Shown here piece after piece: positions 18,056-26,654 of a stretch of DNA of 64,000 bases (position 1 is its first letter; each line of letters opens with the position of its first letter). Source of the DNA: Corynebacterium imitans (GTDB lineage Bacteria; Actinomycetota; Actinomycetes; Mycobacteriales; Mycobacteriaceae). The stretch is from contig NZ_CP009211.1 in assembly GCF_000739455.1 (NCBI RefSeq), positions 1,809,458-1,873,457 of the forward strand. Direction: 5' to 3'. The notes beneath the pieces are model-generated. The model saw only the letters and a list, made by a program, of their open reading frames with translations. It was not told the DNA's origin and did no database searches. The position numbers were made by a program, and so were the translations under genes.

Positions 18056-18907
18056 CTACTCGTAATCTTCCTCGACCCCATCAACCGGGCCTTCGACAGG
18101 TGCGTCAGCCTCCTGCTCCGCGATCATCGCCTCTTGTGCCGGCCACATCTGCGACGCACACTGCTGCGTCCATCCACTCGTGCCATCGGTGAAGAACGTC
18201 GTCCCCGTTTCGTGAATACTCGGATCCCCACACGACGCGATCTGCTTGTCCATCACCTGCGGCGCTTCCTGGCCGGGCGCCCCAGTAAAGCCGATCACGG
18301 GCTCCGCCTCCTCCGTCGGCGCCTCCGGAATGGTTTGCTCCGTCACCACACTCGGCTGCGTTGCCGGCGCGGCAACGGAAGTTTCCGCGGCACCCACCTT
18401 CGCCAGGTCGAACTTCGCGTCCGCAATTCCCAGCATCACTGCCGCTTCCGGGACTACAAACGCCCCGTACACGCGCACCTTCTCTCCCGCCGACGCACCA
18501 GTTGGCCACGGCTCGTACCCCGAAGGTCGCTCACACGCATCCGCAGGTTTGCCCGTGTTCTTGAAGCTTTCTTTATCCCACACCACCGGGGTATCCAGGT
18601 AGACCTCCCCGTCAGAAGCGCTCAGCACGCCGCGGACCTGCACGAGCGTCTCGCCTTCAGCCACGTCAGCCTCCCCGCCGGCCGCGCATTGCCCGCCGAG
18701 CAAGACCTCTTCAACCTCGAGGCTGCCCTCGCACTCCCCGCCGTCACACACCACGGGCACGGTATCCCCCACCGCTGCGAACTCCGGCACCGCGGTTATC
18801 GACGTCACCGTCGTCGACTCTGCCTCACCAGATCCAGTCCCAGCACCCGAACACCCCGCAAGCGCCAGCACGCACGCCGCGCCGAGCGCTACCACCACAC
18901 GATTCAC
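18056..18907 (-). CDS. Lipoprotein of unknown function
   Basis: Exported lipoprotein of about 283 residues. The signal peptide ends in the lipobox LALAGC. The mature part begins with a Gly/Ser/Thr linker and contains several cysteines (VVCDGGECEG, GGQCAAG, DACERPSG) that may form disulfides. A Pro/Thr/Glu-rich linker follows, then a C-terminal module with ASCGDPSIHETGTTFFTDG and WTQQCASQMWPAQE. I do not recognise the family. I chose GTG 18907 because AGAGG lies eight bases upstream; GTG 18916 is the alternative. It reads toward the gene at 17354. Confidence 0.8.
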   Translation of the reverse strand: MNRVVVALGAACVLALAGCSGAGTGSGEAESTTVTSITAVPEFAAVGDTVPVVCDGGECEGSLEVEEVLLGGQCAAGGEADVAEGETLVQVRGVLSASDGEVYLDTPVVWDKESFKNTGKPADACERPSGYEPWPTGASAGEKVRVYGAFVVPEAAVMLGIADAKFDLAKVGAAETSVAAPATQPSVVTEQTIPEAPTEEAEPVIGFTGAPGQEAPQVMDKQIASCGDPSIHETGTTFFTDGTSGWTQQCASQMWPAQEAMIAEQEADAPVEGPVDGVEEDYE

Positions 18908-18969
18908 TTTGCACACCTCTACACAGCAAGAAACAATGACACGCTTCTCACTCTAGTGAGCTGCCTCCG

Positions 18970-19443
18970 CTACCCGAGTTCCTGCTCTTCCTCGGCCTGC
19001 CCTGCACCTGTGCGTTGAGGAAAGAGTCCCTTCGCCGCAACCACCACGATGCCCACGATTTGCACCACGGTAGACGACATCCACGCAATCATGACCGGCG
19101 GCTCCGGGTTGAATCCGTTTTGCCCCATATACACAAAGAAGGCGAAGTTCGTCAGACCCATTTGGATGCCAACAGCCCACATAGCAGCGTCCGCAACGCG
19201 CTTCTGTAGTTTTAAGTTCTGTCGCTTGTTGTCCAGATACGTCAATTGCCGACGAAGCTTCAACGCGTCAAGACTGGACTGAGTCCCCGCTTCGTCTTCA
19301 AGATTGTCCTCCGCGGCGTCCCGACTCGTACTCGCCAAAGCACTTGACGACGATTCACCGCGCGCATTCCGCTCCCGTGTAGCACCTTCTTCAGCTTGTT
19401 CCCTAAGCTTCCGTGCTTCAGCGGTTTCGTCATGCGCACTCAT
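18970..19443 (-). CDS. Two-helix membrane protein paired with ImmA/IrrE protease
   Basis: A 157-residue protein of unknown function. The first 95 residues are hydrophilic, charged and probably helical or coiled-coil (LKLRRQLTYLDNKRQNLKLQKR). Two membrane helices follow (about residues 87-105 and 118-140) with a short acidic C-tail. Start 19443 has AAAGGAG upstream. It lies 14 bases downstream of the ImmA/IrrE metalloprotease gene on the same strand, so the two should be one operon. It may be the substrate, anchor or effector of the protease; this is inference. Confidence 0.75.
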   Translation of the reverse strand: MSAHDETAEARKLREQAEEGATRERNARGESSSSALASTSRDAAEDNLEDEAGTQSSLDALKLRRQLTYLDNKRQNLKLQKRVADAAMWAVGIQMGLTNFAFFVYMGQNGFNPEPPVMIAWMSSTVVQIVGIVVVAAKGLFPQRTGAGQAEEEQELG

Positions 19444-19457
19444 GCTGGATGACTCCT

Positions 19458-19961
19458 TTAGATAAATCCGAAGTGCTTCAACCTGTTGAGCATCGCCGCC
19501 TTTGACACGTCAAAGCGACGGCGCATGTCCTCAAATTTCCAGCCCTCGGCCCAGTAGCATTTCACTAGTGCCTCTGGCATCAGAAGCTCCGCAGCGAATG
19601 CGTTACAGCGACGCTCCAAGGGGTCGGTGCCTGAAGAAGCCATTTCATCACGATTATCCACGTACGCGATCTCGGCATCTTCGCGGTGCGCGATGTAGTG
19701 CCCGAGTTCATGAGCAACGGTGAACCGCTGCCATTGTGGGCCATCCTCCTCGTTGAGGTAGATAGTTGGCGTCTCTTCATCCGCTTCTTTGATAATGAAC
19801 CCGGCAACGTTCTGCGGAAGTGGCGTCGACTCAACGCGAATGCCCAAGCGCTCCGCAATCTCAAAAACGTCTATAGGCAAACGCATCTTCCCATTGACGT
19901 TGTACACGTCGCGACGCAGCTGCCGCGCGTCATCCCTCGGCGATGTCACTGTCACTCCCAT
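19458..19961 (-). CDS. ImmA/IrrE-family metallo-endopeptidase
   Basis: A 167-residue zinc protease. The catalytic HEXXH motif is HELGHYIAH, and the downstream glutamate lies in CNAFAAELLMP, the arrangement of the ImmA/IrrE (DUF955) family. A C-terminal helical tail (WKFEDMRRRFDVSKAAMLNRL) resembles the helix-turn-helix-like end of many members. Family members cleave phage-type repressors or stress regulators. No repressor gene is adjacent; the partner is the two-helix membrane protein. The ATG at 19961 has a very good AAAGGAGGT upstream. Confidence 0.88.
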   Translation of the reverse strand: MGVTVTSPRDDARQLRRDVYNVNGKMRLPIDVFEIAERLGIRVESTPLPQNVAGFIIKEADEETPTIYLNEEDGPQWQRFTVAHELGHYIAHREDAEIAYVDNRDEMASSGTDPLERRCNAFAAELLMPEALVKCYWAEGWKFEDMRRRFDVSKAAMLNRLKHFGFI

Positions 19962-20093
19962 GGTCTCGCCACCTCCTTTCCATTAACGTCAGTCACGGGT
20001 CAGATATTTGCAATCCTATCGCGTCTCCCGAACACCGCAGTGGATCAACGATTCTCCCCCTATAAACCTCCCCCTGCGTGGGGTAATTCCCAC

Positions 20094-20357
20094 TCACCGC
20101 TCCGGAAACAGCGCAATCCCCCACACGCCCGCCACAACGGCAACCGCCACAAGCACCCACCACGCCACCCCGCGCGGCCGTACAAACCAAATATCTGCCA
20201 CCAGCCACACCAGACTGGGCACGCCGAGCGCCAGCCCCAGAAACGTCAGCGCCCGCCAGTCCGGCAGTTGCCCGGCGCTGAGCAGCATCACGATACCCAG
20301 CCCGAGCAGTCCCCCGGCGAGTGCGCGCGGGCGGGGCCATCCAACCGGAATAATCAT
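20094..20357 (-). CDS. Small membrane protein, three hydrophobic helices
   Basis: An 87-residue hydrophobic protein of unknown function. After a short basic N-terminus (MIIPVGWPRPRA) it has three probable helices with a FVRPRG loop between the second and third. The frame extends upstream to 20405, but this would overlap the divergent phytoene-synthase gene. ATG 20357 leaves a 46-base divergent gap and was preferred. The ribosome site is weak. Confidence 0.6.
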   Translation of the reverse strand: MIIPVGWPRPRALAGGLLGLGIVMLLSAGQLPDWRALTFLGLALGVPSLVWLVADIWFVRPRGVAWWVLVAVAVVAGVWGIALFPER

Positions 20358-20403
20358 GCGCCCGATGCTACCGGCTCCGCCGCACACGATACGCTGATAC
20401 ATC

Positions 20404-21222
20404 ATGACCGGCAGCTACTTGGACACCTACGACGCCGCCTGCGACCGCGCAGCCGCGCAGGTCATGGCGCACTACTCCACCAGCTTCTCACTGGCCACCA
20501 AGTTGCTGCCGCAGCCGATGCGCACCGACATCCGCAACCTGTACGCGGTCGTGCGCATCGCCGACGAGATTGTCGACGGTGCCACCGCCCAAGCCAACGA
20601 GTGCCCCACTACCGCTCTCAACACCTACGAGGAGGCCGTCCTCCACGCACCCGCACACCGCTTCCACACCGACCCGGTCCTCCACGCCTACGCCGCCACC
20701 GCCCGCGCTTGCCAATTCCCCGACGAGGAGGTCCGCGCCTTCTTCGCCTCCATGCGCTCAGACCTTCCCGACCAGCCAGACCTGCCGCTCGACGACTACA
20801 TCTACGGCTCCGCCGAGGTCATCGGCCTGCTCTGCCTGCGCGTCTTCTTCCGCGGCAACGACGCCGCGCTCACCCCGCAACTGATCAGCGGTGCCCGCGC
20901 ACTCGGCTCCGCCTTCCAAAAGATCAACTTCCTACGCGACCAAGCCGAGGACTCCGCCCTCGGTCGCCACTACACCGAGCACGCTCTCAAAAGCTCCCCC
21001 GTCCACCCCTTCATCCCCGAAATCCGCACCGAACTCGCCCAGGCCAAGCAACAAATCCCCAACCTGCCACCACGAGTTCGCCCCGCGGTGCGGGCCGCGA
21101 CCGCGATCTTCGAAGACCTCACCGACCGCATCGAGGCCACCCCGCCAGACGCGCTTCGCAGCACCCGCATCCGCGTGCCCAATCACCGCAAACTCGCCCT
21201 TGCCGCCCGGGCCCTGCGCTAG
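20404..21222 (+). CDS. crtB: Phytoene/squalene synthase family protein
   Basis: A 272-residue head-to-head prenyl synthase that would condense two allylic diphosphates such as GGPP or FPP. Both aspartate-rich motifs are present: DEIVD in VRIADEIVDGA near residue 57, and NFLRDQAEDSALGR near residue 178. YSTSFSLATKLLP is the usual N-terminal motif. No desaturase (crtI), GGPP synthase or other carotenoid gene is within the window, so this copy is an orphan. Its stop overlaps that of the convergent secreted protein gene through CTAG. Whether the product is phytoene cannot be told from sequence. Confidence 0.8.
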   Translation: MTGSYLDTYDAACDRAAAQVMAHYSTSFSLATKLLPQPMRTDIRNLYAVVRIADEIVDGATAQANECPTTALNTYEEAVLHAPAHRFHTDPVLHAYAATARACQFPDEEVRAFFASMRSDLPDQPDLPLDDYIYGSAEVIGLLCLRVFFRGNDAALTPQLISGARALGSAFQKINFLRDQAEDSALGRHYTEHALKSSPVHPFIPEIRTELAQAKQQIPNLPPRVRPAVRAATAIFEDLTDRIEATPPDALRSTRIRVPNHRKLALAARALR

Positions 21223-21854
21223 CAGGTCTGCAGCTTGTCGGTGAACTGCTTCGGCGCGCCCTGCCCCCGCAGCGTTGCCGTGTTGTAGCACTTGAACCCG
21301 GTGTTCGTCTCCCCATCCGGCTTCACCGCAACCCACTTCTCACCATTTGCTCGGAACGCGACGATCCAGTCGGACTGCTTCGCGCCGGCCACAGCCCACT
21401 TGCCATCGCAGTACTGCACGGCCGTTCCCGTCGGCGCAGGCCAACCCGGCACGATCGCGTCAAAGGCACCCGGCTGGCACGATGCCTTCTTCTCCTGCTT
21501 GCCCGCGCTCAGCGCCGGGATCGCCAGCCCCGCAGCACCGGCAAGCGCACCAAGCTCGCCCAGCCCCGGCACCTGCGGCAGCTCGAGCCCAGGCACGTCA
21601 ATCAGGCCCTGGGACACCGCGAAGTAGCTGCCGGCACCAACCAGCGCCAGCACGCCGAGGCTAATGCCCACAATCGCGCCAGTGCTTAGCGACGACCCCG
21701 CGTCCCCCTCCTGGCTTTCATCCCCAGCCGAGCTACCAGAGCCGGATTCCTGCTCAGCGACAGGGGCATCCGGCGCCTCCTGGGCGTAGGCGGGCGTAAC
21801 GGTGGTACAGGCGACGGCAGCGGCGACGCCCAGCGGCAGCAGTGTCTTCTTCAT
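21219..21854 (-). CDS. Exported protein with internal membrane helix and C-terminal cysteine domain
   Basis: A 211-residue exported protein of unknown function. A signal peptide ends at AYA-QEA, followed by a Ser/Gly/Glu-rich linker. A membrane helix (about residues 55-80) leads to a Leu/Pro/Gly-rich segment with repeated VPGLELPQVPGLGEL, and then a globular C-terminal domain with three cysteines (KASCQ, VQYCDG, FKCYNTAT). ATG 21854 starts the signal peptide directly; the longer frame covers the neighbouring gene. It is convergent with crtB and shares its CTAG. Confidence 0.75.
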   Translation of the reverse strand: MKKTLLPLGVAAAVACTTVTPAYAQEAPDAPVAEQESGSGSSAGDESQEGDAGSSLSTGAIVGISLGVLALVGAGSYFAVSQGLIDVPGLELPQVPGLGELGALAGAAGLAIPALSAGKQEKKASCQPGAFDAIVPGWPAPTGTAVQYCDGKWAVAGAKQSDWIVAFRANGEKWVAVKPDGETNTGFKCYNTATLRGQGAPKQFTDKLQTC

Positions 21855-21882
21855 GCCCACTACCCTACCCCCGGTTTTCGCT

Positions 21883-22800
21883 CTACGCGTCCGCTGCGGC
21901 GGCGATCGCTTCGGCAGTGGCAAGATCCTGCCACGGCATGCCGACGGTCTTGCACACCAAACGACGATCGCGTGCGAGCTCCACCTCGCCGCGCACGACC
22001 TGCGCCATGGTGACCAGGTCCTCGCGTGCAACGGTGCCTTCCTCGGTAGCAAGCACGACGTCACCGGCCTCCCGGTAGGCCACCGTGGGGTCCTCGACTA
22101 TCACCTGCGCGCCCTCGAACACATCCGCCGCAAGCTCGCGGGTATCGGCCGTGTGCGCGCCCACCGCCAGCACGATCGCTCGCTCACCAAGATCTGCAGC
22201 ATGCAGGATCGGCTCGGGGGCTGTCGTCGCGGTAATGACGAGCTCAGCGTTCTTGATCGCGTCCTTGGCTGCATCCGTGCCGGACTCTACCCAGTCGTAA
22301 GAGAAGTCCGCCGGCTCAGTAAGCGAGACAAAAGTAATGCGCAGCTCACGAACGCCATCAAGCACGCTTTCCAGCGTGGCAGCATGACCGAGTCCCTGTG
22401 CGCCGGTGCCAAAGATAGCGACGTCGAGCGGTTCCTCGGAGGCGGTCAGCAACTCAACCACCGGCGCGATGGAGGCGGCCGGAGTGCGCAGCGCGGTCAG
22501 CGACGTGGCATCAATAAGCGTGTGCGGCGTGAGCGTCTTCGCCCCCATCAGCAGGTACGAGCCTTGCACGAGCGGAACGTCTTCGGTGGAGTCGGAAGGC
22601 TGGATGCCGAGGATCTTCACTCCAACCGCGCTGTCTGTAGCCGAAGGCATGAGGTGCATCTCGCCGTGTGGGAGCTGCACCTTCTCCCGCAGGGGGTCCG
22701 TTGCGGGATCAAACCCTTCGGCAAGCGTGTCGCGCAAAGCGGCGACCGCCGCAGCCGGGGTAAGTGTGGCAAAAACCTGGTCGTGGCTAATAAAACGCAT
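21883..22800 (-). CDS. Ornithine cyclodeaminase / mu-crystallin family protein
   Basis: A 305-residue NAD(P)-binding protein of the ornithine cyclodeaminase/mu-crystallin family, which includes imine reductases, alanine dehydrogenases and siderophore-precursor enzymes. The Rossmann motif IFGTGAQGLGH lies near residue 125, and VLAVGAHTADTREL and the N-terminal VKILGIQP are family features. The active-site details that separate true cyclodeaminase from relatives are not decisive, so the substrate is open. ATG 22800 follows GGTGGGG. Its neighbours are exported proteins and do not suggest a pathway. Confidence 0.82.
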   Translation of the reverse strand: MRFISHDQVFATLTPAAAVAALRDTLAEGFDPATDPLREKVQLPHGEMHLMPSATDSAVGVKILGIQPSDSTEDVPLVQGSYLLMGAKTLTPHTLIDATSLTALRTPAASIAPVVELLTASEEPLDVAIFGTGAQGLGHAATLESVLDGVRELRITFVSLTEPADFSYDWVESGTDAAKDAIKNAELVITATTAPEPILHAADLGERAIVLAVGAHTADTRELAADVFEGAQVIVEDPTVAYREAGDVVLATEEGTVAREDLVTMAQVVRGEVELARDRRLVCKTVGMPWQDLATAEAIAAAADA

Positions 22801-22856
22801 AGGCCCCACCCTACGTGGCGTAAGACGAGGCCGAGTGGAAGGAAGAAATCTTGCGT

Positions 22857-23231
22857 TTACCTGCGGTGCTGCTGAGCAGTCGAGGGAATAACGCCGGGCA
22901 GCGGGTTCGGGATCATGCCCTGAAGCACCATGTAGTACCAGGTGGAGCCGACGGCGAAGGAGCTCAAGAGGACGGTCATGATGATGTCGAAACGGCTAGC
23001 GTGCTTGACCACTTCAGTGAAGCTGCCTGCGGCAACTGCGTCGTCGAAGCTGGAGCCGGCGGCGCGCTCGTAGCTGTTCTTGACAGAGCTCATGTCGTTC
23101 ACCACGACAGTCGCGTCGCGTTGGAACGCTTCAACGTTGGAATATGGACTTGCGGCGTGTGCGCTAACTGGAGAAAAAGCGGCGCTGGCCACGGCTAATG
23201 CGGTGGCGGCGGCGAGGGTACGATTCTGCAT
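22857..23231 (-). CDS. Small exported protein with C-terminal anchor
   Basis: A 124-residue protein of unknown function. A signal peptide ends near SAHA-ASPYS, a helical mature domain follows, and then a hydrophobic helix (FDIIMTVLLSSFAVGSTWYYMV) with a Pro-rich tail NPLPGVIPSTAQQHRR. This fits the signal peptide plus C-terminal helix design seen in other exported proteins in the window. ATG 23231 begins the signal sequence; the ribosome site is weak. It lies just upstream of a tRNA gene on the other strand. Confidence 0.72.
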   Translation of the reverse strand: MQNRTLAAATALAVASAAFSPVSAHAASPYSNVEAFQRDATVVVNDMSSVKNSYERAAGSSFDDAVAAGSFTEVVKHASRFDIIMTVLLSSFAVGSTWYYMVLQGMIPNPLPGVIPSTAQQHRR

Positions 23232-23379
23232 GCCACACACAGTAACACTTTTTTGTATCGTTTGCCCTATTTGGTCTACCTGACCTGCCGATTTGTTTCT
23301 TTTTAGAAGATAAGACAGAATAAGTACTCGTTGCACAGAGCGCAGCGGGAACGCAGCAGGACGGCAACAAAGTGAATAT

Positions 23380-23452
23380 TCCTCCATAGCTCAGTTGGCA
23401 GAGCATTCGACTGTTAATCGAAGGGTCACTGGTTCGAGCCCAGTTGGAGGAG
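23380..23452 (+). tRNA. tRNA-Asn (GTT), copy 1
   Basis: A 73-base cloverleaf without encoded CCA. The acceptor stem TCCTCCA pairs with TGGAGGA, the anticodon loop reads CTGTTAA (anticodon GTT), and the T-arm contains GGTTCGAGCC. It is identical over its length to the gene at 31372, 8 kb away in the same orientation. Confidence 0.97.
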
Positions 23453-23464
23453 CTGTACTTGTAA

Positions 23465-23512
23465 GGCCCCGCGCCCGACTGAAATGACCAGTCGGACGCG
23501 GGGTTTCGCGTT
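23465..23512 (+). terminator. Terminator after tRNA-Asn copy 1
   Basis: CCCCGCGCCCGACT and AGTCGGACGCGGGG form a long stem around a short GAAATGACC-type loop, followed by TTTCGCGTTT. Confidence 0.85.
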
Positions 23513-23782
23513 TGAGTACAAGCAAGCTTTCGCGAGTTCCATTCCTTCCTGAACCCTTAACTTAAACCAGCACCCCGCGGTTCACTAAGTCCTCACCCAT
23601 TACTCCCAAGCCATAGGCAGACAGTTTTGCCGGAAAACAAGTTGCGGCGCTCCCTCGCACCCTATAGCCTTCTAGATGTAAGCCAGGCGTTGAGCTTTTG
23701 CAAGAATACCCCGGGCAACAACTCCGAGGACCTCGCCATCGCGAGGTCCTCGCGTCATTTACTCTATCGACCCGGGGGCAGC
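23513..23782. other. tRNA-to-island junction without a supported gene
   Basis: Between the tRNA terminator and the DUF3800 start I see no convincing gene. A perfect 11-bp hairpin (CGAGGACCTCG at 23725-23735 with CGAGGTCCTCG at 23742-23752) lies 30 bases upstream of the ATG and could be a regulatory or terminator structure. No integrase or attachment repeat was seen. Confidence 0.5.
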
Positions 23783-24676
23783 ATGCTACTGGCATATATC
23801 GACGAAATTGGCTCGCCTGGGGCTTTTGTTCACCCCTCGCACTCTCGATTCGCCGACAGTCCCGCTTTCGGGTATGGAGGTTTCATTCTTCCCGAGGATA
23901 ATGCTCGACAATTTGGGGCTCACTTCGCGCATAAAAAGAGGCAGTTCTTCCAGAACGATATTCCGGATGGTCGAGACCCCGGCAGGTGGGAGCGAAAAGG
24001 CGCAGATTTGCTTTTTGCTCGAGCTGCGGAGGATCGACCTCAGAACCTTAGGCTTCTGGGAAGCCTAATATCAAAGCTCCGCAGTCTCGATGGGCAACTC
24101 TTTTATTATGCGGAAGAAAAGCCAATCGGTACCCCAAGAGAAACCAACTGCTCTTCTCGTGAGTTCCTGGAACGCGAACAAACCTCAATGCGAGAAACGC
24201 TTAACCGCATCGCCCGCCACGCAGACTCTCTAGACCAATCAGTGCTTGTCATGATGGACCAAATTAACGAAAAGTCCCGCAAGCAACGGCTGCCGCAAAT
24301 GTACGCGCATATTTTTGGACGGGCATCTGACTTTCCGGAAATGCGCAGAATTGTCGAGCCACCAATGCATATCGATAGTGAACTATCTTCGAATATCCAA
24401 TTCGCCGACTGGTTATGTGCCCTCTACAAGCGGGCGATCGAATACCAACTTGTGCATGACTCACGCTACTCCTGGGTCCCCAGAGCAAAGCAATTTTGCG
24501 CAGCGCGTGGGGCTTTTACCCATGACTCAAAGCTGCATCTTTTCCAAAGGGCGCTAGAAGATCTTCACCACTCTGAAATTATCTACCCGAAAAGGCCCGT
24601 GATTGACAGCAACAAAACCTCGAGGATGAATCAGCTGAGACTCGAGGCGATCCGAAAAGCGACCTTCAAGGAGTGA
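23783..24676 (+). CDS. DUF3800-domain protein
   Basis: A 297-residue protein of the DUF3800 family, often found in mobile and defence islands and thought to have an RNase-H-like fold. The N-terminal acidic motif is AYIDEIGSPGAF, where most members have DESG, so the serine position is isoleucine here. A second acidic patch, VLVMMDQINEKSR, and a late NIQFADWLCALYKR also match the family. The chosen ATG at 23783 begins directly with the motif; the longer frame adds an unrelated N-terminus. It is convergent with the HerA gene. Lower GC than the flanking core genes supports acquisition by transfer. Confidence 0.78.
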   Translation: MLLAYIDEIGSPGAFVHPSHSRFADSPAFGYGGFILPEDNARQFGAHFAHKKRQFFQNDIPDGRDPGRWERKGADLLFARAAEDRPQNLRLLGSLISKLRSLDGQLFYYAEEKPIGTPRETNCSSREFLEREQTSMRETLNRIARHADSLDQSVLVMMDQINEKSRKQRLPQMYAHIFGRASDFPEMRRIVEPPMHIDSELSSNIQFADWLCALYKRAIEYQLVHDSRYSWVPRAKQFCAARGAFTHDSKLHLFQRALEDLHHSEIIYPKRPVIDSNKTSRMNQLRLEAIRKATFKE

Positions 24677-24695
24677 ATCATGCGGCCGACCGTTG

Positions 24696-24746
24696 AGTGG
24701 CGGTGTCGAGACTACCCGGTAGCGCTTCAGTGAGTGCCTGGTAGCC
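24696..24746 (+). repeat. IS21-like terminal repeats, GGTAGCG type, 22-bp period
   Basis: Units GGTAGCG (24718) and GGTAGCC (24740) are 22 bases apart, with a decayed third unit AGTGGCG at 24696; the interior reads CTTCAGTGAGTGCCT. The same arrangement recurs at 31634-31684 and, inverted, at 32910-32960. No transposase is attached here, so it is a solo element end. Confidence 0.6.
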
Positions 24747-24845
24747 GCGAGGAAACCGCGGGGAATTTCCAGATTACAGTTCCCCATGTCCGTTACCGAG
24801 CGTTTGGTCAATACGCCCAGGACCCCAGATTCCCTAGCCGAGATT

Positions 24846-26654
24846 CTAAAGGTCCCGCCCTACCATTTTCTCAATGATGGCAACGAGCTGCGCCTCGTCC
24901 CAGTTCTCCCTCCACCGCCGCAAGAACTGGACATCAGAAGAAGAAGGCAAGTCCTCGACCGCGTTCACACGGACAAGCGTTGGGACTGCCACTGCGTCGC
25001 CGATCACTAAAGCCTCTCGCTGTGCCAGGTGCGATAATGAATCAGTGACAGCGGAGACATCATCGGGCAAAAGACGACGGACATAATTCTGGTCGATTGG
25101 GTTCGTCAATCTCATCGCGACAAAATTACTACACTGAGAGAAAATTGTTTCCGATATCTCGGACGGCCGCTGACTCACCACCATGAGTGAAAGCCCATAT
25201 TTGCGCCCCTCCTTCGCAACTCGCTCTATAGACTTTCGGACTGACTTATATTTCGCGTCCTCGGTTCTTGATATGTAATTATGAGCCTCTTCGAGGACAA
25301 GCAGGAAGGGAAGATCCTGCAGACCGCGCAGGTTGCGCTGTAGTCGTTTTCTGTGCATACAAAAGGTGAATAAAAGCCTCGACACCAGCGAGATAAGGTT
25401 GCTGAGGACTTCAAAAGGCACGCCGCTCAAATCGAATATTGTGACATTTACGCCGTCGCCGTCGTAACCAAGGAGTTGCCTCAAAATGACTTCGAGATCT
25501 TCAGTCCCAGGAGACGAACCGTCCTTCAGCTTGGGATTTAATACAAAATCCAGCCGAGAATCCTCCATCTTTGTCTTAAGGCGCATAAGGAACCGGTCGA
25601 ACTCGCCATTAAAGGGCCCCTTGGCGGCTTTCTGGCCTTTCGCGTTGCTGCCAGGCGCAAAATCAACTACTTCTTTAAAATAGCTCTGGAAACGATCCTT
25701 AACCGGAGACCCATCAGCGCGCTTGGGCTGATCAAAATGCTCCCCCTCCTTGAACACTACCTCCCTATTTAAGTTATCCAAGTAACTCAGAATTTCCGAA
25801 ATCGAGAAATACACCGGGTCATCGTAGGAAACCGTGGCCATTTCTGGATTGTGCAGGTGCTTATTCGCAACCACGGCCGCTCTGAATTGCGAAACCTGGT
25901 TATGAGAATTCCGCTCATTGCTCTCTATAAACAACTCTTCGAGCTCTTCCGAATTCATTAGCCAATAAGGCAAGAGAATACTGTCCGCATCCAGCACGGC
26001 GGCAGCTGGAAACGCATTCGGGTATTCACCATGAAGATCGAAGATTAATATATGGGAATTATTCTTGAGTCCCGCACTGCGCTGGTCGGACGATCTCTTG
26101 ATACCTTCCTGGAGAATAGCTGCTACAGTCGACGACTTGCCAGATCCTGTCGAGCCAACAACGCCGATGTGCCTACCAAAAAATCGATCTCCGTCGAGGT
26201 TGACAGACACCGATCCTTCCTGTGCAAGTTTACCGAACGCCAGCGGCGAGGTCAGGTTGTCATCGCCGTAGATAGTCTCGAGAATGTCACCAGGCGCAAC
26301 TCTTATATATTTCGGCGGGATCGAGATCTCATTCGCGCCGCGGGTAAACTCCCCTTCTTTTATCGTTCCAACTGGTTGCATCCCTATGACAAACTGAGGT
26401 TCCTCAACTGCGAGCCCGGCTGAATCGTTCACAATATCAACCGTCGCATCCCGTATAACCGAGTCTTTAACCCGGAACCCCCGAACCACAGCAACAAGGG
26501 CATTCTCCCCGTCATAGTTGTTAGAGACCTGGATATAGTCCCCAACCTTTAATGGACTCGTTAACTGCCTGTATGCTTTGGTGTCAAATACCTCGAGCTC
26601 GATAAGCTGTGGCGTTACAGACACAACCTTCGATATCTCAGTCAAATCCGTCAT
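24846..26654 (-). CDS. herA: HerA-like hexameric ATPase/translocase (defence-associated)
   Basis: A 602-residue HerA/FtsK-superfamily ATPase. The N-terminal 130 residues form a HAS-barrel-like region (LKVGDYIQVSNN). The Walker A motif GSTGSGKSS lies at about residues 167-175, the Walker B LLVLEEAHNYI is near residue 455, and an arginine-containing C-terminal region follows. Such HerA proteins form hexameric DNA translocases that work with a nuclease. The start overlaps the stop of the upstream DUF4297-like nuclease gene by four bases (ATGA), so the two are made in a coupled way. This matches the HerA-DUF4297 antiphage arrangement described in other bacteria. Confidence 0.85.
   Translation of the reverse strand: MTDLTEISKVVSVTPQLIELEVFDTKAYRQLTSPLKVGDYIQVSNNYDGENALVAVVRGFRVKDSVIRDATVDIVNDSAGLAVEEPQFVIGMQPVGTIKEGEFTRGANEISIPPKYIRVAPGDILETIYGDDNLTSPLAFGKLAQEGSVSVNLDGDRFFGRHIGVVGSTGSGKSSTVAAILQEGIKRSSDQRSAGLKNNSHILIFDLHGEYPNAFPAAAVLDADSILLPYWLMNSEELEELFIESNERNSHNQVSQFRAAVVANKHLHNPEMATVSYDDPVYFSISEILSYLDNLNREVVFKEGEHFDQPKRADGSPVKDRFQSYFKEVVDFAPGSNAKGQKAAKGPFNGEFDRFLMRLKTKMEDSRLDFVLNPKLKDGSSPGTEDLEVILRQLLGYDGDGVNVTIFDLSGVPFEVLSNLISLVSRLLFTFCMHRKRLQRNLRGLQDLPFLLVLEEAHNYISRTEDAKYKSVRKSIERVAKEGRKYGLSLMVVSQRPSEISETIFSQCSNFVAMRLTNPIDQNYVRRLLPDDVSAVTDSLSHLAQREALVIGDAVAVPTLVRVNAVEDLPSSSDVQFLRRWRENWDEAQLVAIIEKMVGRDL

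Noticed and set aside
19686..21689. 667-residue open frame running through the ImmA, small membrane protein and crtB region
   Set aside because: Extremely Arg/Pro/His-rich, and overlaps crtB in another frame; typical shadow in GC-rich DNA.
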